Assembly: GCA_950295325.1 (NCBI GenBank)
Contig: OX485807.1
Coordinates: 5,336,501 to 5,400,500, forward strand
Direction of reading: 5' to 3'
Origin: Polytrichum commune
Taxonomy: Eukaryota > Streptophyta > Polytrichopsida > Polytrichales > Polytrichaceae
Length of the DNA: 64,000 bases
The number at the start of each line of letters is the position of its first letter. Position 1 is the first letter of the stretch. Shown here one piece after another: positions 19,848 to 33,311 of the stretch. The notes under the pieces are model-generated. The model saw only the letters and a program-made list of their open reading frames with translations. It was not told where the DNA came from and ran no database searches. A program made the translations under genes and the position numbers.

Positions 19848-22629
19848 CCCAGGGGGTGCACCTTGCTTTAAGAACCAAGAACCATGTACATTCACAATAT
19901 AATAAAACAAAATTCCAATATCCAAGTTTTTGTGTAAAATTAAGCAATACATGTACAATTTCAATGATAAAAATACAAGTGACAATATGTATACATAAAG
20001 AATTTCATATAAAGTCATTAACATAAATATAGAAATATACTTTTGAAGAATAACCAACCCCTATCATATGTAATATGCAAAAGCCTAGCATTCATCACAA
20101 AGTTGTTGAAGATTTTTTCATCCCCCACATGTAACTCATAAGCATCTAAGTCTACAACATATGTCATAAATGCTAGTGCAATTATTATTTCAAAAGATCA
20201 ATACTATCATATGAAGTTTTTCATCAAATGATTAGTATCTTTGCAAGTCCACTTATTGTTGGCCTTTTGATACCAACATGAGCCAATGTCCATGTTTGAC
20301 GGACGGTCCATGAAAGTCAATTGGATCCCTATACTCCACCCAACAACTACAAAATTTTCTACGCATCTTATAAACCCTCCCAACAAACTAAACTTTAATT
20401 GGAGCTGATTTTTTGGTCTTATCACATTTTTGACAATTCTAGCTTCATGTGTGTTCTTGTCTTGACTTTCTTTGCCTACAACTTGTAGTTCTGATAGCAA
20501 TCAATCTCAAAGTCTCTTGAACAAAATAACTACTTGACCCATTTAATTCCACTTGTTGATTAGTCTCTACCACACATGCTTTAAAACTAGCCTCAACTTA
20601 ATTCAGAGACAAGACAAGCATTGTGCTCTCTATTCAAAACCAAAAATTCAATTGATGAAAGAACTTACCCAAGGGAAAACACCTCTATAGAGAAAATGGC
20701 ATACACTTGAGAGAACCAAGTATTTGTTTGAGGGCTATTTATCTTAGTCTTTGAATTATTTTTGAACCCTATAATTATTAAAATCCTTTCATCACCATTT
20801 CCTTCACCCTTTAGGTATTTATAAATAAATTGCACTCTATTTTATTTATAAAAAATAGGGGTGCAATTGGTTTCCCTTGTGATATTGGAGTGTAGTTCCT
20901 TGTTTGCTAATGTTTGTGATGTAAAGGAAACATAGCAAAATGACAAAACTTTTGAAAAATCTAAAGATCGCATGACTGTTCGGCTGAGGGAATTGTGCAA
21001 AATGACAATGAAAAGGGATTACTAGCTCAATGAGCTTCTAACCCTCTTAAACCTCTTTTTCCTTGTTTCATTCACAACAAACGAAAGTTCATCTATAGTG
21101 AATTGAATCTCATCCACAAAGATCGAAACTCCATTCATGTTTCCAACAAAGCCCCATTATTTTTTTTAGCATAACTTAACTTACCCTTTGAACATACTCA
21201 TCCTAAAAAATGAATCATTCCGATTTTTTTAGTCTAGTTTACAAAAAAAATTGAAGTAAATGAGCACAATTTATAGTATCGTATGTTATATTTATAAATT
21301 ACTTATGGATATATAATGGAGCCTAATGTAGATTTGAACAAAAGACAAAATCTATGTCTTACGAATATATTCCACCCTACCTTTTCTTGCACATCATTTT
21401 TACAAAAATCACCAATAAACTTCCCTAGAGAATTTATCTATAAACACCTATTGTTGCTTTCACAATCCAATACACAAAACCACTAATGTGGCGAGCACCC
21501 AAAGGAGGTAGGGGCAATGTGAAACACATGAAACAAATGAGGAAAGGAGGAGTTTTGAGCACGTTCGCAATTTTTATGAACTATAATGTTAGCCTTTGTG
21601 ACAAGACCTAACTTCTAAGTCACCCAATGCCTGCAATCACTACCTGCATCAACCACCCGCATCAATTATCCGCATCCCCCTTTGATTAGCCTTCGCATCG
21701 AAGCGTGGTTTGTTCCTCTTGCAACCCTAAGCAAGAAGTGGCCTCGTTCTCAACTGAACGACCCCTTCCACATCCCTAATATTGCCTCTTTCATACATGC
21801 ATGGGTGATATAAGGAAATGACAATTTTATTCATCCTATTTTCATCCAATATTGAATACTTATCCCATAAAGTTTAATAACATTACCATACAAGCACAAA
21901 TGCTATATATTTTCTAGAGGTACTTCATACATGTACATAAGCCCAGGGGGTGGACACTTCATACCACATATGAACTAACGTGAGTGTAGGAAGGGTATTA
22001 TTTGAGGCAATAGTGTACATAGTATATATAACAGAGAGGTATTATTTTCCCTAGTGTGTACATTTAAAAAGGCTATTAAGAAATACAAACTGAAGGTAGA
22101 AGTACAAAAGGGGCCCTTAAGGTTTAGAGGAAAATTGACAATAGATGTGCTAGTTTCATCCAATTTACCTTAGTTCATCCAAATGATGTGTGTTTTAGGG
22201 TCATATTATTATGGGTTCTATCCTATGGATGGAAAAACATTCAATGGCCTTCTCATTGGAAAGTGGAAATGGATTATACATGTAGTAAAGGCCCATTTAT
22301 TTCATAATTTATAATTTGTGTATGTAGTGTAGGCATTTATCACATTAAAATGAAAAGCTTAGTATAAATACATGAGTCCATTTTCTAGCCTATTGTTAGT
22401 ACATATAAATTTGTATTTCTCTATAAATGTTTTGTATATAGAGGGTTTTATTTCATAGACACCCACACACATCATTTAGGTTGCTAGTGAAGAGTCCACC
22501 TCCTGGGTACATAACTATAAGCTAAAATTTGTGTAGCACATGTATACGTAATACGGCAAAGTTCAAATTAATCCCCCCTTTGTGCACTCACATATACTCA
22601 TACATGTTATGAAAGGTGCACCCCTAGGG
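19848..22629. mobile_element. hAT-like DNA transposon, longest copy
   Basis: Terminal repeats are CCCAGGGGGTGCACC on the left and GGTGCACCCCTAGGG on the right. The duplications ATCTCACT (19840-19847) and ATCTAACT (22630-22637) match at 7 of 8 positions. A minus-strand open stretch at 20207-20500 carries MDRPSNMDIGSCWYQK, related to the copy at 3.2 kb, and is probably a transposase-region remnant. Segments near 21700-21900 recur in the 42.7 kb copy. At 2.8 kb and without a full reading frame it is non-autonomous. Family placement rests on terminal structure only. Confidence 0.75.
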
Positions 22630-22637
22630 ATCTAACT

Positions 22638-23875
22638 AGGGAATGAGAGCCCTTCTTCGTCCCTTAATACTCAACACTTTGCAGTCAACTCTACCAAAGT
22701 CATCCTTTCATTCAACCGCAATTTTGGTTGGGAGTTGGTTGATTTGCATGCAAAACTAAGTTTCCATGTTTGATCAGTTTTGGGGGCATGCTTGGAGTCG
22801 GTGTGAAGGTTTAATCAAATAACATTATGTATTGGTTCATTGGGGCTAAACTCATTGTCATGGCAAGAGATGTTAAAATGAGTTTAGCCTGGTCCAATAA
22901 ACCAATATAGAATGTTTTTCCGTTGAAACCTCCACACCAACTCCAAGCATGCCCCAAAAACTTACCGAAAATGAATAGTTTTGTATACAAAACTCCAGCT
23001 GAATTAAAGGAGAACTCTAGTGTCTTTAGACCAAAAACTTGGGGAGATCACTATCGATATTTTAGAAAACTATGTGTGTTAAAATATAGGATTTATTTAA
23101 TTCGAAGGATAAATTTTTTATATAATCTAAAGGGCTACTATAGGGTCCATGAAATGGTACGAAATCTTTTATATATAAAATAGGCTATGTAAAAACATCG
23201 TGTAGCATTAATAAGTTAGCCTTGACAAATAGGGGATGTGAATTTTTTTTCTTAGTAGGGTAAGTTCAGTTGTTGAATGTTAATATCTTATGGATGAAAA
23301 AATGTAATGTTGTCGCTATTTTCTAGGATGAAGGGCGGATGATAGGGTTTTTCTCCTCAATCCTACATTCCTTTGGCTTAGATGAAAGACCCATTTCAGG
23401 ATTTTCCATACCTTCATTTCCATGCGGCTAGGGTTAGAGAGGGTTTTGGTCTAGATCCTTTGCAAATCTTGTCCATTTCAGTTGTGTGCGGCTAGGGTTT
23501 GGATTGGGCGTTGCAATTCTCCTTTGCAACTTACCTTTGCATAGCAGATTGCCGATTTGTGTTAGTTGCATGGGGGTAGGGGTTTGGCTTGGGCCTTCCA
23601 TTTTTTCTTTGTAGCTTACCTTGGGCCGGTGATTTGTTGTTGTTGCGTGCGGATAAAGTTTGGCTTGGACCTTACATTTCTTCTTTGCAGCTTACCTTTA
23701 CTCTTCTCGGGCAATTTTTTGTGGTAGTTGCATGAACACTTGTGGCTCTCGTCAGCCATCAATCTATAGGTGTGTTTTATGTTTTTGTTTCTATTTCTTG
23801 TTGATTTAGAGATATATGAACGACACGAAAGTTTCTAATGTGTTGATTGTTCTTAAATGTTGGTGGTTTAGGGTA
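22638..23875. other. gene-free stretch with repeated GCGGCTAGGGTTTGG phrases
   Basis: 22780-22960 contains an inverted phrase (GGGGGCATGCTTGGAGTCGG with its complement near 22935-22955), a probable small MITE about 180 bp long. 23390-23740 has three imperfect repeats of TGCGGCTAGGGTTTGG...TTGCAGCTTACCTTTG. It may be the leader of the pseudogene that follows. Confidence 0.5.
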
Positions 23876-24990
23876 TAGGGTGCGTAATGTCATTGAAGGT
23901 TGAACTCTTCTCGTTAGAGCACGAATGGAGTGATCTAGAGATGATTGGCCCGATTATTGCAAAGGAAGCGAGTCTTACACCAACCTCAAACTTAGGTTGG
24001 AAGACATTGGTGTTGTAGATTGGCCAGTCTTTTGGGATGGGGAAGACAAAGTTAGGATTAAAGTGAAGCTTGAGGAACCTAACACCATCTTGCCAGAGTT
24101 GCATGTCATTCCAATGGAGTCTGATTCTGTTGATGTCGCAAAACGTCGTCGTGTTGGTGATGACTCCTATGTGTTTGATACGGCTCCGTCTAAGGCCATA
24201 GAAATCAAGGTTGTTGCTTTCAAGGATATTGTTGTTGAGGGAACCCCCATAGATCCAACAACTTGCTCTTGGGTTAGTGGGTGAGAATCCAGGTTGTTGC
24301 TAAAATCTCTTTTAATTCCTGAAGAGGTTATGGATTTGTATTTTAAAGGGGAGGAAATTTTGAGAAATGAACTTAAGTAGATTTCCCTTGAAGATCACAA
24401 CTGGTCCCTCAAGTCTTGGGATCTAGATGGGGGTTGGGGTTGTAAAGGTTTATTGTGAAGATTGTTTTAAGGATTTCGGGGGTGGGAGCGGCGGTCATAC
24501 AAAAATCAACACTTCTAATTTATTTTCAAAATTTGGCAAGAGCCATAAAATGTTATATGGATACATACGTAGTTGGTGTAGAAGGAAGGGTGTAGATTTT
24601 TGTAACCACCCTTAGCGGCTGCGCCCAAGGGTAAGACAATCCTATTAACTATTGCAGATCACAAAGTAATGATCGACGAGGGTGTCAAAATTGTAGAGAG
24701 TGTTAATTATAGTATATTTTTGGACCATGTTACTTTTGTGGTGGTTGGGGACGTGGATTGTGCTAAAGTTGAGAGCTTTTGGTTCTAGATCAAATGCACT
24801 TACTGTAGGGATTTCTTTCAGTTATGTCCTCCCGAAAAAAACCTTGAAGCTAACTTCAAGAACCACATTGACGGAACAAAGCATGAGAAAAGCGCTAGAA
24901 GATGCTGAGAATGCAAAGACCACGCGCCCAACATGGACGACCGGCAGGAGGGGAAGACCAACTCGACAATCAAGTGACGTTGTGGGGGAA
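23876..24990 (+). pseudogene. decayed zinc-finger-like protein gene
   Basis: Coding-like peptides lie in different frames along one strand. First, RLEDIGVVDWPVFWDGEDKV and a basic AKRRRVGDD stretch (23980-24285). Then VYCEDCFKDFGGGSGGHTK (24445-24510) with CxxC spacing. Then CTYCRDFF...CPPEKNLEANF...HIDGTKHEK (24790-24890), which resembles a C2H2-type finger with a long linker. At least two frameshifts and several stops separate them. No intron model restores one frame. The family is not identified. Confidence 0.5.
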
Positions 24991-27463
24991 AAAAAACACC
25001 CCTAAATTTTATAAGTAAAATACCCTCATGTACTTCATACCATCAAGAAATCTATATCAAACCATAGGGTATCCTAAATACACCCTCTACAGATTTATAT
25101 ATTTAAAATACGGTCGTCTAGAATACAAGGACCAAGGTAAATAGCCCCACATCATATGCCTTAAATTACAAGGAGTGATCAAAAACTACAAAGAGAAACA
25201 CGGAATGGCCACGAACGCAGCCATCAAGCTTTGAAGCAGCAGAATTAAAGAGAACAGGAACAGGAACAAAAGCGGAAGTGTTATTGCAGGCCACGACCCA
25301 AGACGATCTTGTGGAAGGCCTCGTGCCACCCAGATTGGTGTCTGGCGTGTGTAAAATAGAGTTGTCGAAGCCATCCGCTTCAAAGGACACAGTGAACAGC
25401 ATTTATGTTATAAGTCTCCCAGATGAAAAGCGTGTAGAAGAGGCCAGGACGCAAAACTCGAACCCATCCACTACAACTATCCGTTGCGCCTCATGCCGAG
25501 AAAATGCACACATCAATCATTTTGGTTGTTAACCGGAAGGTTTTTGGCTGCGGTTTTTGATCAACAGGTAACCAAAACCCTCTGGTTGCCAACCAAAACG
25601 ATTTCTTGCCACGAGTTGCAATGTCCTGAGCCGTAACGGATGGTTGCAATGGACAAGTTTTTTTCCATGATCCTGGAAATAAATGACTGAGTTTATGTGG
25701 ATCCATTGTGAGCGTGTAATCTCAATCGCTTAGTTGGAACAGTGTGACTAAATATTTGGTGTAGTTTTATCGTTTGTACCTAAAACTTTGCAAATTTTTA
25801 GAGGTAATATATGATGGAGAAAATATGTTGTATTGGATTATAACTAATATAAGATCCTATATAACATATCCCATTTGGTTATTTAGATATATATACCATG
25901 TGGGGTAAATTAACTTCATGTTGAGAATGGAGCATTTGTGTGTTGTTCATGTCATTGAGTGTGTAATGCCAACATTTTTGAAACCTAAGTTATTGAAGTA
26001 TATAATTTATGGTCATCGATACAAAAGCAATTGCCATGTGGAACTCAATGTTTCATGGTGCCTTTCCTTCATAAATGACACTTAGTTTTGGCACTCAAAC
26101 TGTTAGAAATATCTACGTCATTAATCTTTGGACTTCACTTTTCTAATTCACTTCAATTTGTCCTCATAAATGAAAGGGCCAAAAAGTCCCCCCCCCCTCC
26201 CTTCACAATTTGAAAGTAATTATATGCACCCTTAAAATACCTTGAATTAGATAATTAGGTTATTGAAAGGTCCATTTAATTAGTCCAGGCCATCAAAACA
26301 CCCCCTTATAATAATACCAGTCAGTCGCATGTGAAATACAACCCCCCATGGGTTGGATATGGTCTTGGTGGCCTTATGTGTTTTCTTGACAATGAAACAA
26401 AAGATTTCACTTGTCTCCCACAAAAATTAAAGAAGAAGAAGAAGAAGAAGAAGAAGAAGAAGAAGAAGATTGCATTTAAGTTGTGTGAGCTCAATGTCTT
26501 CAACTCCACTTGAAAGTGGCAACCTATGATTCGATGAGTATCTTAAAACAATTCGGTTCTACTTGTCAAGTATGTATCCATAAATGTTGTGCAGGTGTCT
26601 CTTGAGTATCTAGGCTCAATTGGGTGTCAATAGGGCACTTTTGTGAGTGGGGGGGGGGGGGGTAAATTGGAGTTTTGCATTTGTAGCATGTCACGGGTGC
26701 ATTGAAGGGTCATTGATTATGATTATGGTTCACAAAATTTAACTAGGGCTAAGGTATTTTCTTTTTCTTGACAATGCAAATATATTATGGGTATGACACA
26801 TTTATGGAACATTGGACCCATTAATAATTTTACAATCAGGGCATACATATATAGGAGATTGTAGAAAGTTAGGTATGGCTAAAGCTAGAGACAATCCTCC
26901 AACATCTAGTCAATGATGGCTCATCCATCGTCATCGTAATTTATCAAAGCATTAGTCATCAAGAGTTAGTTTCTTGGGAGGGTATATAAGATGTGTTAGA
27001 AGAAAGTAAGTAGGTGGGTAGAGTATAGAGATCCAATTGACCTCAGGAACCAACCTCATGACCAACCTTCAAATATAGAAGTAGGGTTATGTTGGTATCA
27101 AAAGTCAAGTGGCTCAATGTGGACTTATAATTTGATAGACTTGAAAACAATTATTGTGATGGCTACAATGACATTCACGGTATTAGGTAGGAACCAATAT
27201 GTATGAATTACATCTTGATGGATGAAAGAATCTTTCATAGCTTGCTGCTTCATTAAGCGAGAATGAAGTATTTTTTTGTACAAATATTGGAGGCCTATTT
27301 TTTGTAGGTTTTTTTTGTTTGTATAATAGGGTATGGTATCACCTCTTTATGTGGATTTTGTACCATATACAATGTTTATTTATTCTAATTTAGCTATTTC
27401 CTAGCTCACATTTTGTATGTAAACTTATTGTTTTGTCCTCCAAACAACTGAAAATAGGGGTTT
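24991..27463. other. gene-free stretch with a transposon relic and a GAA microsatellite
   Basis: 26430-26469 is a (GAA)n run and 26650-26663 a G-run. 26985-27125 encodes WVEYRDPIDL...SNIEVGLCWYQK with a stop, matching the remnant in the hAT-like elements at 3.2 and 20.3 kb, so another copy lies here without clear ends. 25150-25540 has some open length on both strands but no recognisable product. Confidence 0.5.
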
Positions 27464-28077
27464 CCTGGGGTGTGCACTATACTAAACATGTACGATTTAA
27501 ACATAAGTGCACAAAAAGGGTATTAATTTGAACTATGCCATATTATGTATACAAATGCTACACAAATGACAACTCGTAGTTATGTATGAAGGACCTCCAA
27601 ACAGTATACAAGTTTTGTACTTGTGAGGTAGTGTCACTAGACTTTATAGCATAATTTTTTCTTTATTGGCTTATGTTGGTATCAAAAAAGAACCAACAAT
27701 AGTGGACATATCATCATATTGATCATTTGATGGTAGACTCAAAAATAATTGCATTAGCTTTTTTATTGCAAACTTACATGCTTATGAGTGACATCTATGA
27801 GATAAAAAGACTTCAACGACTTTATTGATGAATGTTACGGTTTTGCATTATACATATGATAGGGGTTGATTAGAATTTAAATTCTATTTTATATTTGTGT
27901 TAATAATTATACATGAAAGATTTTTTATGTATCTATATTGCCACTTGTACTTTTATCATTGAAATTGTAAGTGTATTGCTTAATTTGACATTAAAACCTA
28001 TATATAGGGGGCTTTAAGAGTATGTTGCAAATATTCATGATTCTTCATTTTAATGAAAGGTGCCCCCCCCTCCCCGG
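27464..28077. mobile_element. hAT-like element, short copy
   Basis: The left end CCTGGGGTGTGCAC followed by ACTAAACATGTACG, and the right end TTTTAATGAAAGGTGCCCCC, match the other copies. A CWYQK-encoding relic lies near 27675. Flanks AGGGGTTT and AGGGATAT match only partly, so the target duplication is weak. The ends have probably mutated. Confidence 0.6.
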
Positions 28078-28352
28078 GAGGGATATTAAAATGAAGGCAT
28101 TGCATACATGTGACTTATGCATTAAGTGAAGTGTGTACCCCCCAGAGTATGAGAATAAAATATTTGATCCTGCTATTATCACATCCTTCAATAACAATTT
28201 GTGATAACCACTTCATATTTGTACAATTACCATTCCACAATTATCGTATGATTGCACAAGGTTACCTCTATAACCTTACAAATTTTACCAAAGAATTCAA
28301 TACCATGACATGTCGGGTATCAAAATTGAAGTTATCTTTCAGTAACCATACC

Positions 28353-28619
28353 CATGTCCAACCATGATAAGGTGTACCATTAGGGACTAAATAAAAAGGA
28401 GTCCTTCCATTTCATGAGGACTCATGTTTGAGACAATACTATCAATCAAAACTACAAGTCATTACTCAAATGTGACGACAATGTTTATGATTATGCTAAA
28501 ATTTGACTAAGTGAAGCTCAAAATAGAAGCATGATAATCATTCAAAGAAATAGTCAATAATTTTGGAAAACAAATGACTTATAACACAATTTTGGTACAC
28601 CTTATCGTGGTTGGACCCA
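28353..28619. repeat. inverted repeat, possible small MITE
   Basis: ATGTCCAACCATGATAAGGT (28354-28373) recurs inverted, with small changes, at about 28598-28617 (ACCTTATCGTGGTTGGACC). The loop is about 220 bp of AT-rich non-coding sequence. No target duplication was recognised. Confidence 0.6.
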
Positions 28620-28765
28620 CCCGTGAGTATATTGGGAGTTTTAAGAGGCCTGGGGGACGTTTCCTAACTACATTGGTGTTTCACCTTGACCCAAAAATCC
28701 AAGTTCCAATCCAAGAGACAAGCATGGCCTGCTTTTTGTTGACACAAACATTGCAAAGGATAAGG

Positions 28766-29525
28766 GGGGCCATTCACGGTTGGGGTACTACTTTTGGGAC
28801 AAAGGACTTAAGGACTTTATCGCATTGATCTTGGTTTTTATCATGATTTACTATTATTTGATCAATAAATTTTACATAAATAAGTAGATAGTTCATAAGC
28901 TTTATCAAGAAAGATTTTTATTATTATTTAATAATCACCCTAAATCCTAAACCCTAAACCCTAGGCCACATCAGTGGCATTTTTTTGCTATTTAGGTGTG
29001 CATTGGTGGTCAATTAATTCTTGTTATGTATCTTTGTACCTTGGTAAAAGTATCATGTGTCCATTCATATAATTTTTTTTGTCCAATTCTAATACTAGAC
29101 GTTCCTTTTACGTGTGGCCGTGAGTATATGTATATTTGAACATGTTTGGTGCCACATGTAGAATTGGGCAATTGCTATTCAATACATATTTGGTTCTAGT
29201 GGTACACACTTGAACGATGAGTGTGAGGAAAAAATTTGGGATCGTTTCGATTGATTCTTGTTGTCCTTTTCATTCCTTGATCCTAAGGTGAACAATTAAG
29301 ACAACACTCCTGAATGTCCTTTAAGGAATCAAAAGGATATTTTAGATGACCCTATTCCTTCTAAATTAACTTTATCAGTGTACTCGATATGGAGTATGAA
29401 ATGTAGGTATGATCCAAAATATGCTTCACAATACAAATCTAAGCATACTAAGCATGTGAAATTATCCAAAAAAGTCCGTTTTCCGTTAGACGGCCAAAAG
29501 TAGTACCCCAACCGTGAATGGCCCC
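28766..29525. repeat. perfect 32-bp inverted repeat around a 696-bp AT-rich segment
   Basis: The arms are 28766-28797 (starts GGGGCCATTCACGG, ends TACTACTTTTGG) and its exact reverse complement at 29494-29525. The enclosed sequence includes a short (CCCTAAA)n tract at 28939-28965. It could be a DNA element with terminal repeats, but I found no matching target duplication. Confidence 0.8.
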
Positions 29526-29694
29526 AAGGCCTTACATGTTTTGGCATAATTTAGGGCTTGTGGCTGCCAACTTGCCAAATAAGACCCCCTTTATAGTGTC
29601 ACACTTCAAGTAGTGCTCCAGTCGAGAGCTTGAAAAGAGAAACCTTCTCATTGGCAACCAACTTACGTGCCTCATACGCGTGCTTGTTCACTCT

Positions 29695-30105
29695 AAGGTA
29701 GGGGTGGCTATTTCCATCCAAATTTCAGATGTGCCTAGTTGGGATGCTGAAACTATTTTTTTTATAAATTTTGAGCGCTCCGCAAAGCTGGTGCAAGAGC
29801 AACTATGAAAAAATCAAAATTTTCCAGCATGTTTATGATTTCCTACAAATTTTTAAAGGTAACCTTGTAGAGTGACCAACACTCGCACATAGGGTACGTG
29901 GTATATCCACAGGGTGGATTTCTAAAACTGACCGCTGGCAACATTAAACCGACCGCTGGCAGCCAATGAAATGTTGGTAGCGATGTGAACAATAAAAACA
30001 CCTTGATAGGTGCTTTTGTAAACCCAGGTAAAAGCACCTAAAAAAGGTGCTTCCGACATAGGGGTCGACTTTAGGACCCGCATGGAAATTGCCACCCCTA
30101 CCTTA
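29695..30105. mobile_element. MITE with GGTAGGGGTGGC terminal repeats
   Basis: AAGGTAGGGGTGGCTATTTC begins the element and its complement GAAATTGCCACCCCTACCTT ends it, differing at one position. The 410-bp interior includes a hairpin-forming AGGTGCTTTT/AAAAAGGTGC segment. Non-coding; superfamily undetermined. Confidence 0.8.
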
Positions 30106-33100
30106 TCCCATTTCACGCATGACCTCACAACTTGAGAGCTTGAAATTTTTACCATACTTACAACACTTAGATGGGGCCTCAATATATTCTACAGGGGATG
30201 ACTATGACAAAGCTATCGGTTGATATCTTAAGCTACCTTATGGAGTTGAGATTTCGAGCTCTCGTTTTGTGGGCCCCAAGTCAATGGGCTTTCAAGCATT
30301 CTTTGGCTTGTCATGAATGCTCCTTTGACTTCTCATGAATGCTTCTATCATCCCTCCTTGAGCAATCTCTCACTTTGAGCAATATGATCGCTTCACACTT
30401 GCTCGAATCATTTTGAGTTTGACGATTGACCAAGCTCCGAACAATTTGAGTTCAAATTGGATGGAAGCTCGTCAACTCCGAGTGCTTATCAACCCTTTCG
30501 AGCATTGCAAATTCAAGCTCTCAACTCGAGCTCTAGTATAAAGGGGGCCTACTTCCGTGTTTTTGCCTTGATGGGCATCCCCATGCTACAATGATGAACA
30601 TATGACACATGATGGGCTCCTTGTCAACCTCACTCATGACTCATGACCAAGTTGTTTGTATCATAAGGGTTGGCAGACTTAAGCTTAGCCTTGACATCAT
30701 GCAAGTAGTATGTGAGAAGTGGTTTTATGACAAGGTAAGCAAGTAGCCTTGTTGTGACTATGATTGCATGCATTTTGGTTTGTATAAGGTATTTGACACT
30801 TTTGGAGCTTTGACTACATATAGACCTTAGTAGCACCACTCATAATCTAAATATATTGATAGGACACTTGAAAAATGATAAAACATACTCACTCACAAAT
30901 TGGTTTCCTTTTAGGCTTTAGCCACACTTTCTTTGTATTGTGGCCTAGCTTCAAAGGTCACCCATTCAAGGTGAATAAAAAAATAAAAAAATACAACGCT
31001 TTCTTTCATTGTCAAATAACATACATGGTTGTTAAGACCCAAAATAAAGAGAGAGGTGGCTCTCCAAGGTGCATGTAGTGGAACTAAACAACCCCACTAA
31101 AGGTAAGACAATAATGATTGGTCAATTAAGCCAACGAAAGGCAAAGTTAATTCAAATATTTCAGAATTGGATTGAAAGTATAGCAAGTTTTTTTGTTTCC
31201 CTACATTGTGTCGAGGATTTTGTTGTAGCAAGAGGCATCATCTTCAAACACACTTCATTGCTTATTCCCATATACTCATAACATAGCTAGAAGCCCTTGT
31301 CATATGGACCCCCTTCTAATCCCCGTCTAATGTTGTTGAAGGTTAAGTCATTTTCGACCCAAACAATCCATGAGTTATTGCCTCTAAGGGGCAACCATAA
31401 CTTAGCATAGTTATTCAAAGAGGGACCATCTATAAGCATAACTAGATCAATCAAACACCCAAAAATATTGAAGAATATACTTAGTGGGCAAAACGTCGTA
31501 TGTCTTACGGTGCTTGCTTCAAATGGCCAAGGCAACCAAATCTTCTAAAGAGTAAAATCTCTTCATCTTTTACCTTGATTGGATTGGGAATGAAAATCAA
31601 CAGACAACCAAGGGAGGCACTTGACATTGAGAACATGTCCACCAAACCGGACACATTTTCTTGCTAGCATTGGCATTTGAAACTTTATACAATATTATTG
31701 ATGACACACCCTCTTGAACAAAGACCTCCACAACTCACTGTATACGAACAACAACCTCCACAACCCGCCAATCATGACTAAGAAGACCTCTTTGAAAGCA
31801 TTGGCCGGACTAAATATGAATAAATTCACACCCTAACCAAAACCTCTAAAGTGAGAACCTCTTGACCATAATCACTAAAACCAAGTTTTAAGCATGCCAT
31901 CATACCCGTAAAGCGTATAAAGCCCCAAAAACCGATGGACACGCTCCGACGAGGTTTCGGGTTTAGATTCTCAAAAGACTCATGTCACACAACAATCACA
32001 TGTGACCCTGCTACATGATGACTTCACTTATGCCCCCTCCCCACCTGACTTTACCAAATGACCAAAGTCTTTCCTGAAAACCGGGTAAAGCTCCCTCGGT
32101 TATAGCGGAGGCGTTCGGCTATCCCAATGCACCTACAAGAACTTGCTCCAGAGATTGTCGAGCAAGTTTTACTTAAGTAGCTTTCACACATGGTCATTTT
32201 TTTATCTACCAAGCAATGAATGTTGGATAGTTTTTGTCCCATCCCCAAATGCCTTGCTACTCATCTATATTACCATCGGTTTTTGTTAACGGAGCCCCTC
32301 GTGCCCTCATAGCTAAGACTAACAGCAACCAATCACAAAGGCGGCAGGCAACACTATCAAAGGTCCTACATTCTTACGTCATGTCTAGGCTGCGATGAGA
32401 GGGTCTGTGCTTGGGGCTTAAAACCTCCACTTTTAAACCATGCCACATCATTCGCCAACTAGACTTGGCACTAGATAATGTTGATGGTGCGAAGGCCGCG
32501 TTTTTAGAACCGACTTTTAGGCTTAGCTAAAGTCAGGTGGGGGGGAGGGGGCATTAGTCTTGATACCTAGTCAGTCATAGGACAAAAAGCTGGTGGAGTG
32601 TAAATCAACCAATGCTAAGTATAACCTTGTGGAGAGTCAACATATAGGCATTATAGACAACAATAGGGGGGGAGGGGGGGGGGGTATATTACCTTCTCCG
32701 ATCCTCGTGAAGATATTCACAAGTTTCACATATATACTTACCCCCCTTTCGGCCTTTTGGCGTGGTTGAAATTTTACATACCTACCTGACAACCATCATC
32801 TACTGACACTTCTTCTGTGTGTGTGCCTGCCTGCAGACTGCAGGAGGCTTGCTCACGGTACTTGTGGAATGCAGGCCCGATATGATCATCAAACAAGAAT
32901 ATCAGTAAGTACCTGCTGCCTTGTCAACAAAGTGATCCGGCCATATTATACCTACAATTCTACAGCTTCAGTACTACTCCTCCTCCTCCTCTTTACTACT
33001 GGCACCTTGGCCACGCCCAGCCCAGCCCCAACTGCTCCGATTCGAGCAGCAGCAGCATTTTCTTCAGGCAACCAAAAATATGCCTTCTTACTACTGTAGC

Positions 33101-33300
33101 TAGCCTCATCTGCTTCTGCTGCTGCTGCTGCTGTGGCTGCGGCTATGGTATCACACAAAAGGCTTTACGAATGGGTCAACTGCAGTGGAAGCTTCAATAC
33201 TCATCCCTCGTCTCTCGCCTCCATCAGGTGCTCGCCCTGCCTGCACCTTGCCCGTACTTATATATAGATATAGATATATATATATATATATACCACAGGT
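30106..33300. other. gene-free stretch with low-complexity patches
   Basis: No supported exon. There are G-rich runs at 32538-32551 and 32667-32683, CTG runs at 33112-33131 and a TATA run near 33258-33291. 32800-33240 is G+C-richer with CTGCTG and CTCCTC triplets and might be untranslated sequence of an unrecognised gene. Confidence 0.4.
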
Positions 33301-33311
33301 GCACGGAGCGC

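Noticed and set aside
33112-33131. CTG/CAG runs as coding poly-Gln or poly-Ala.
   Set aside because: No supported exon surrounds them, and they occur in several frames on both strands as simple repeats.
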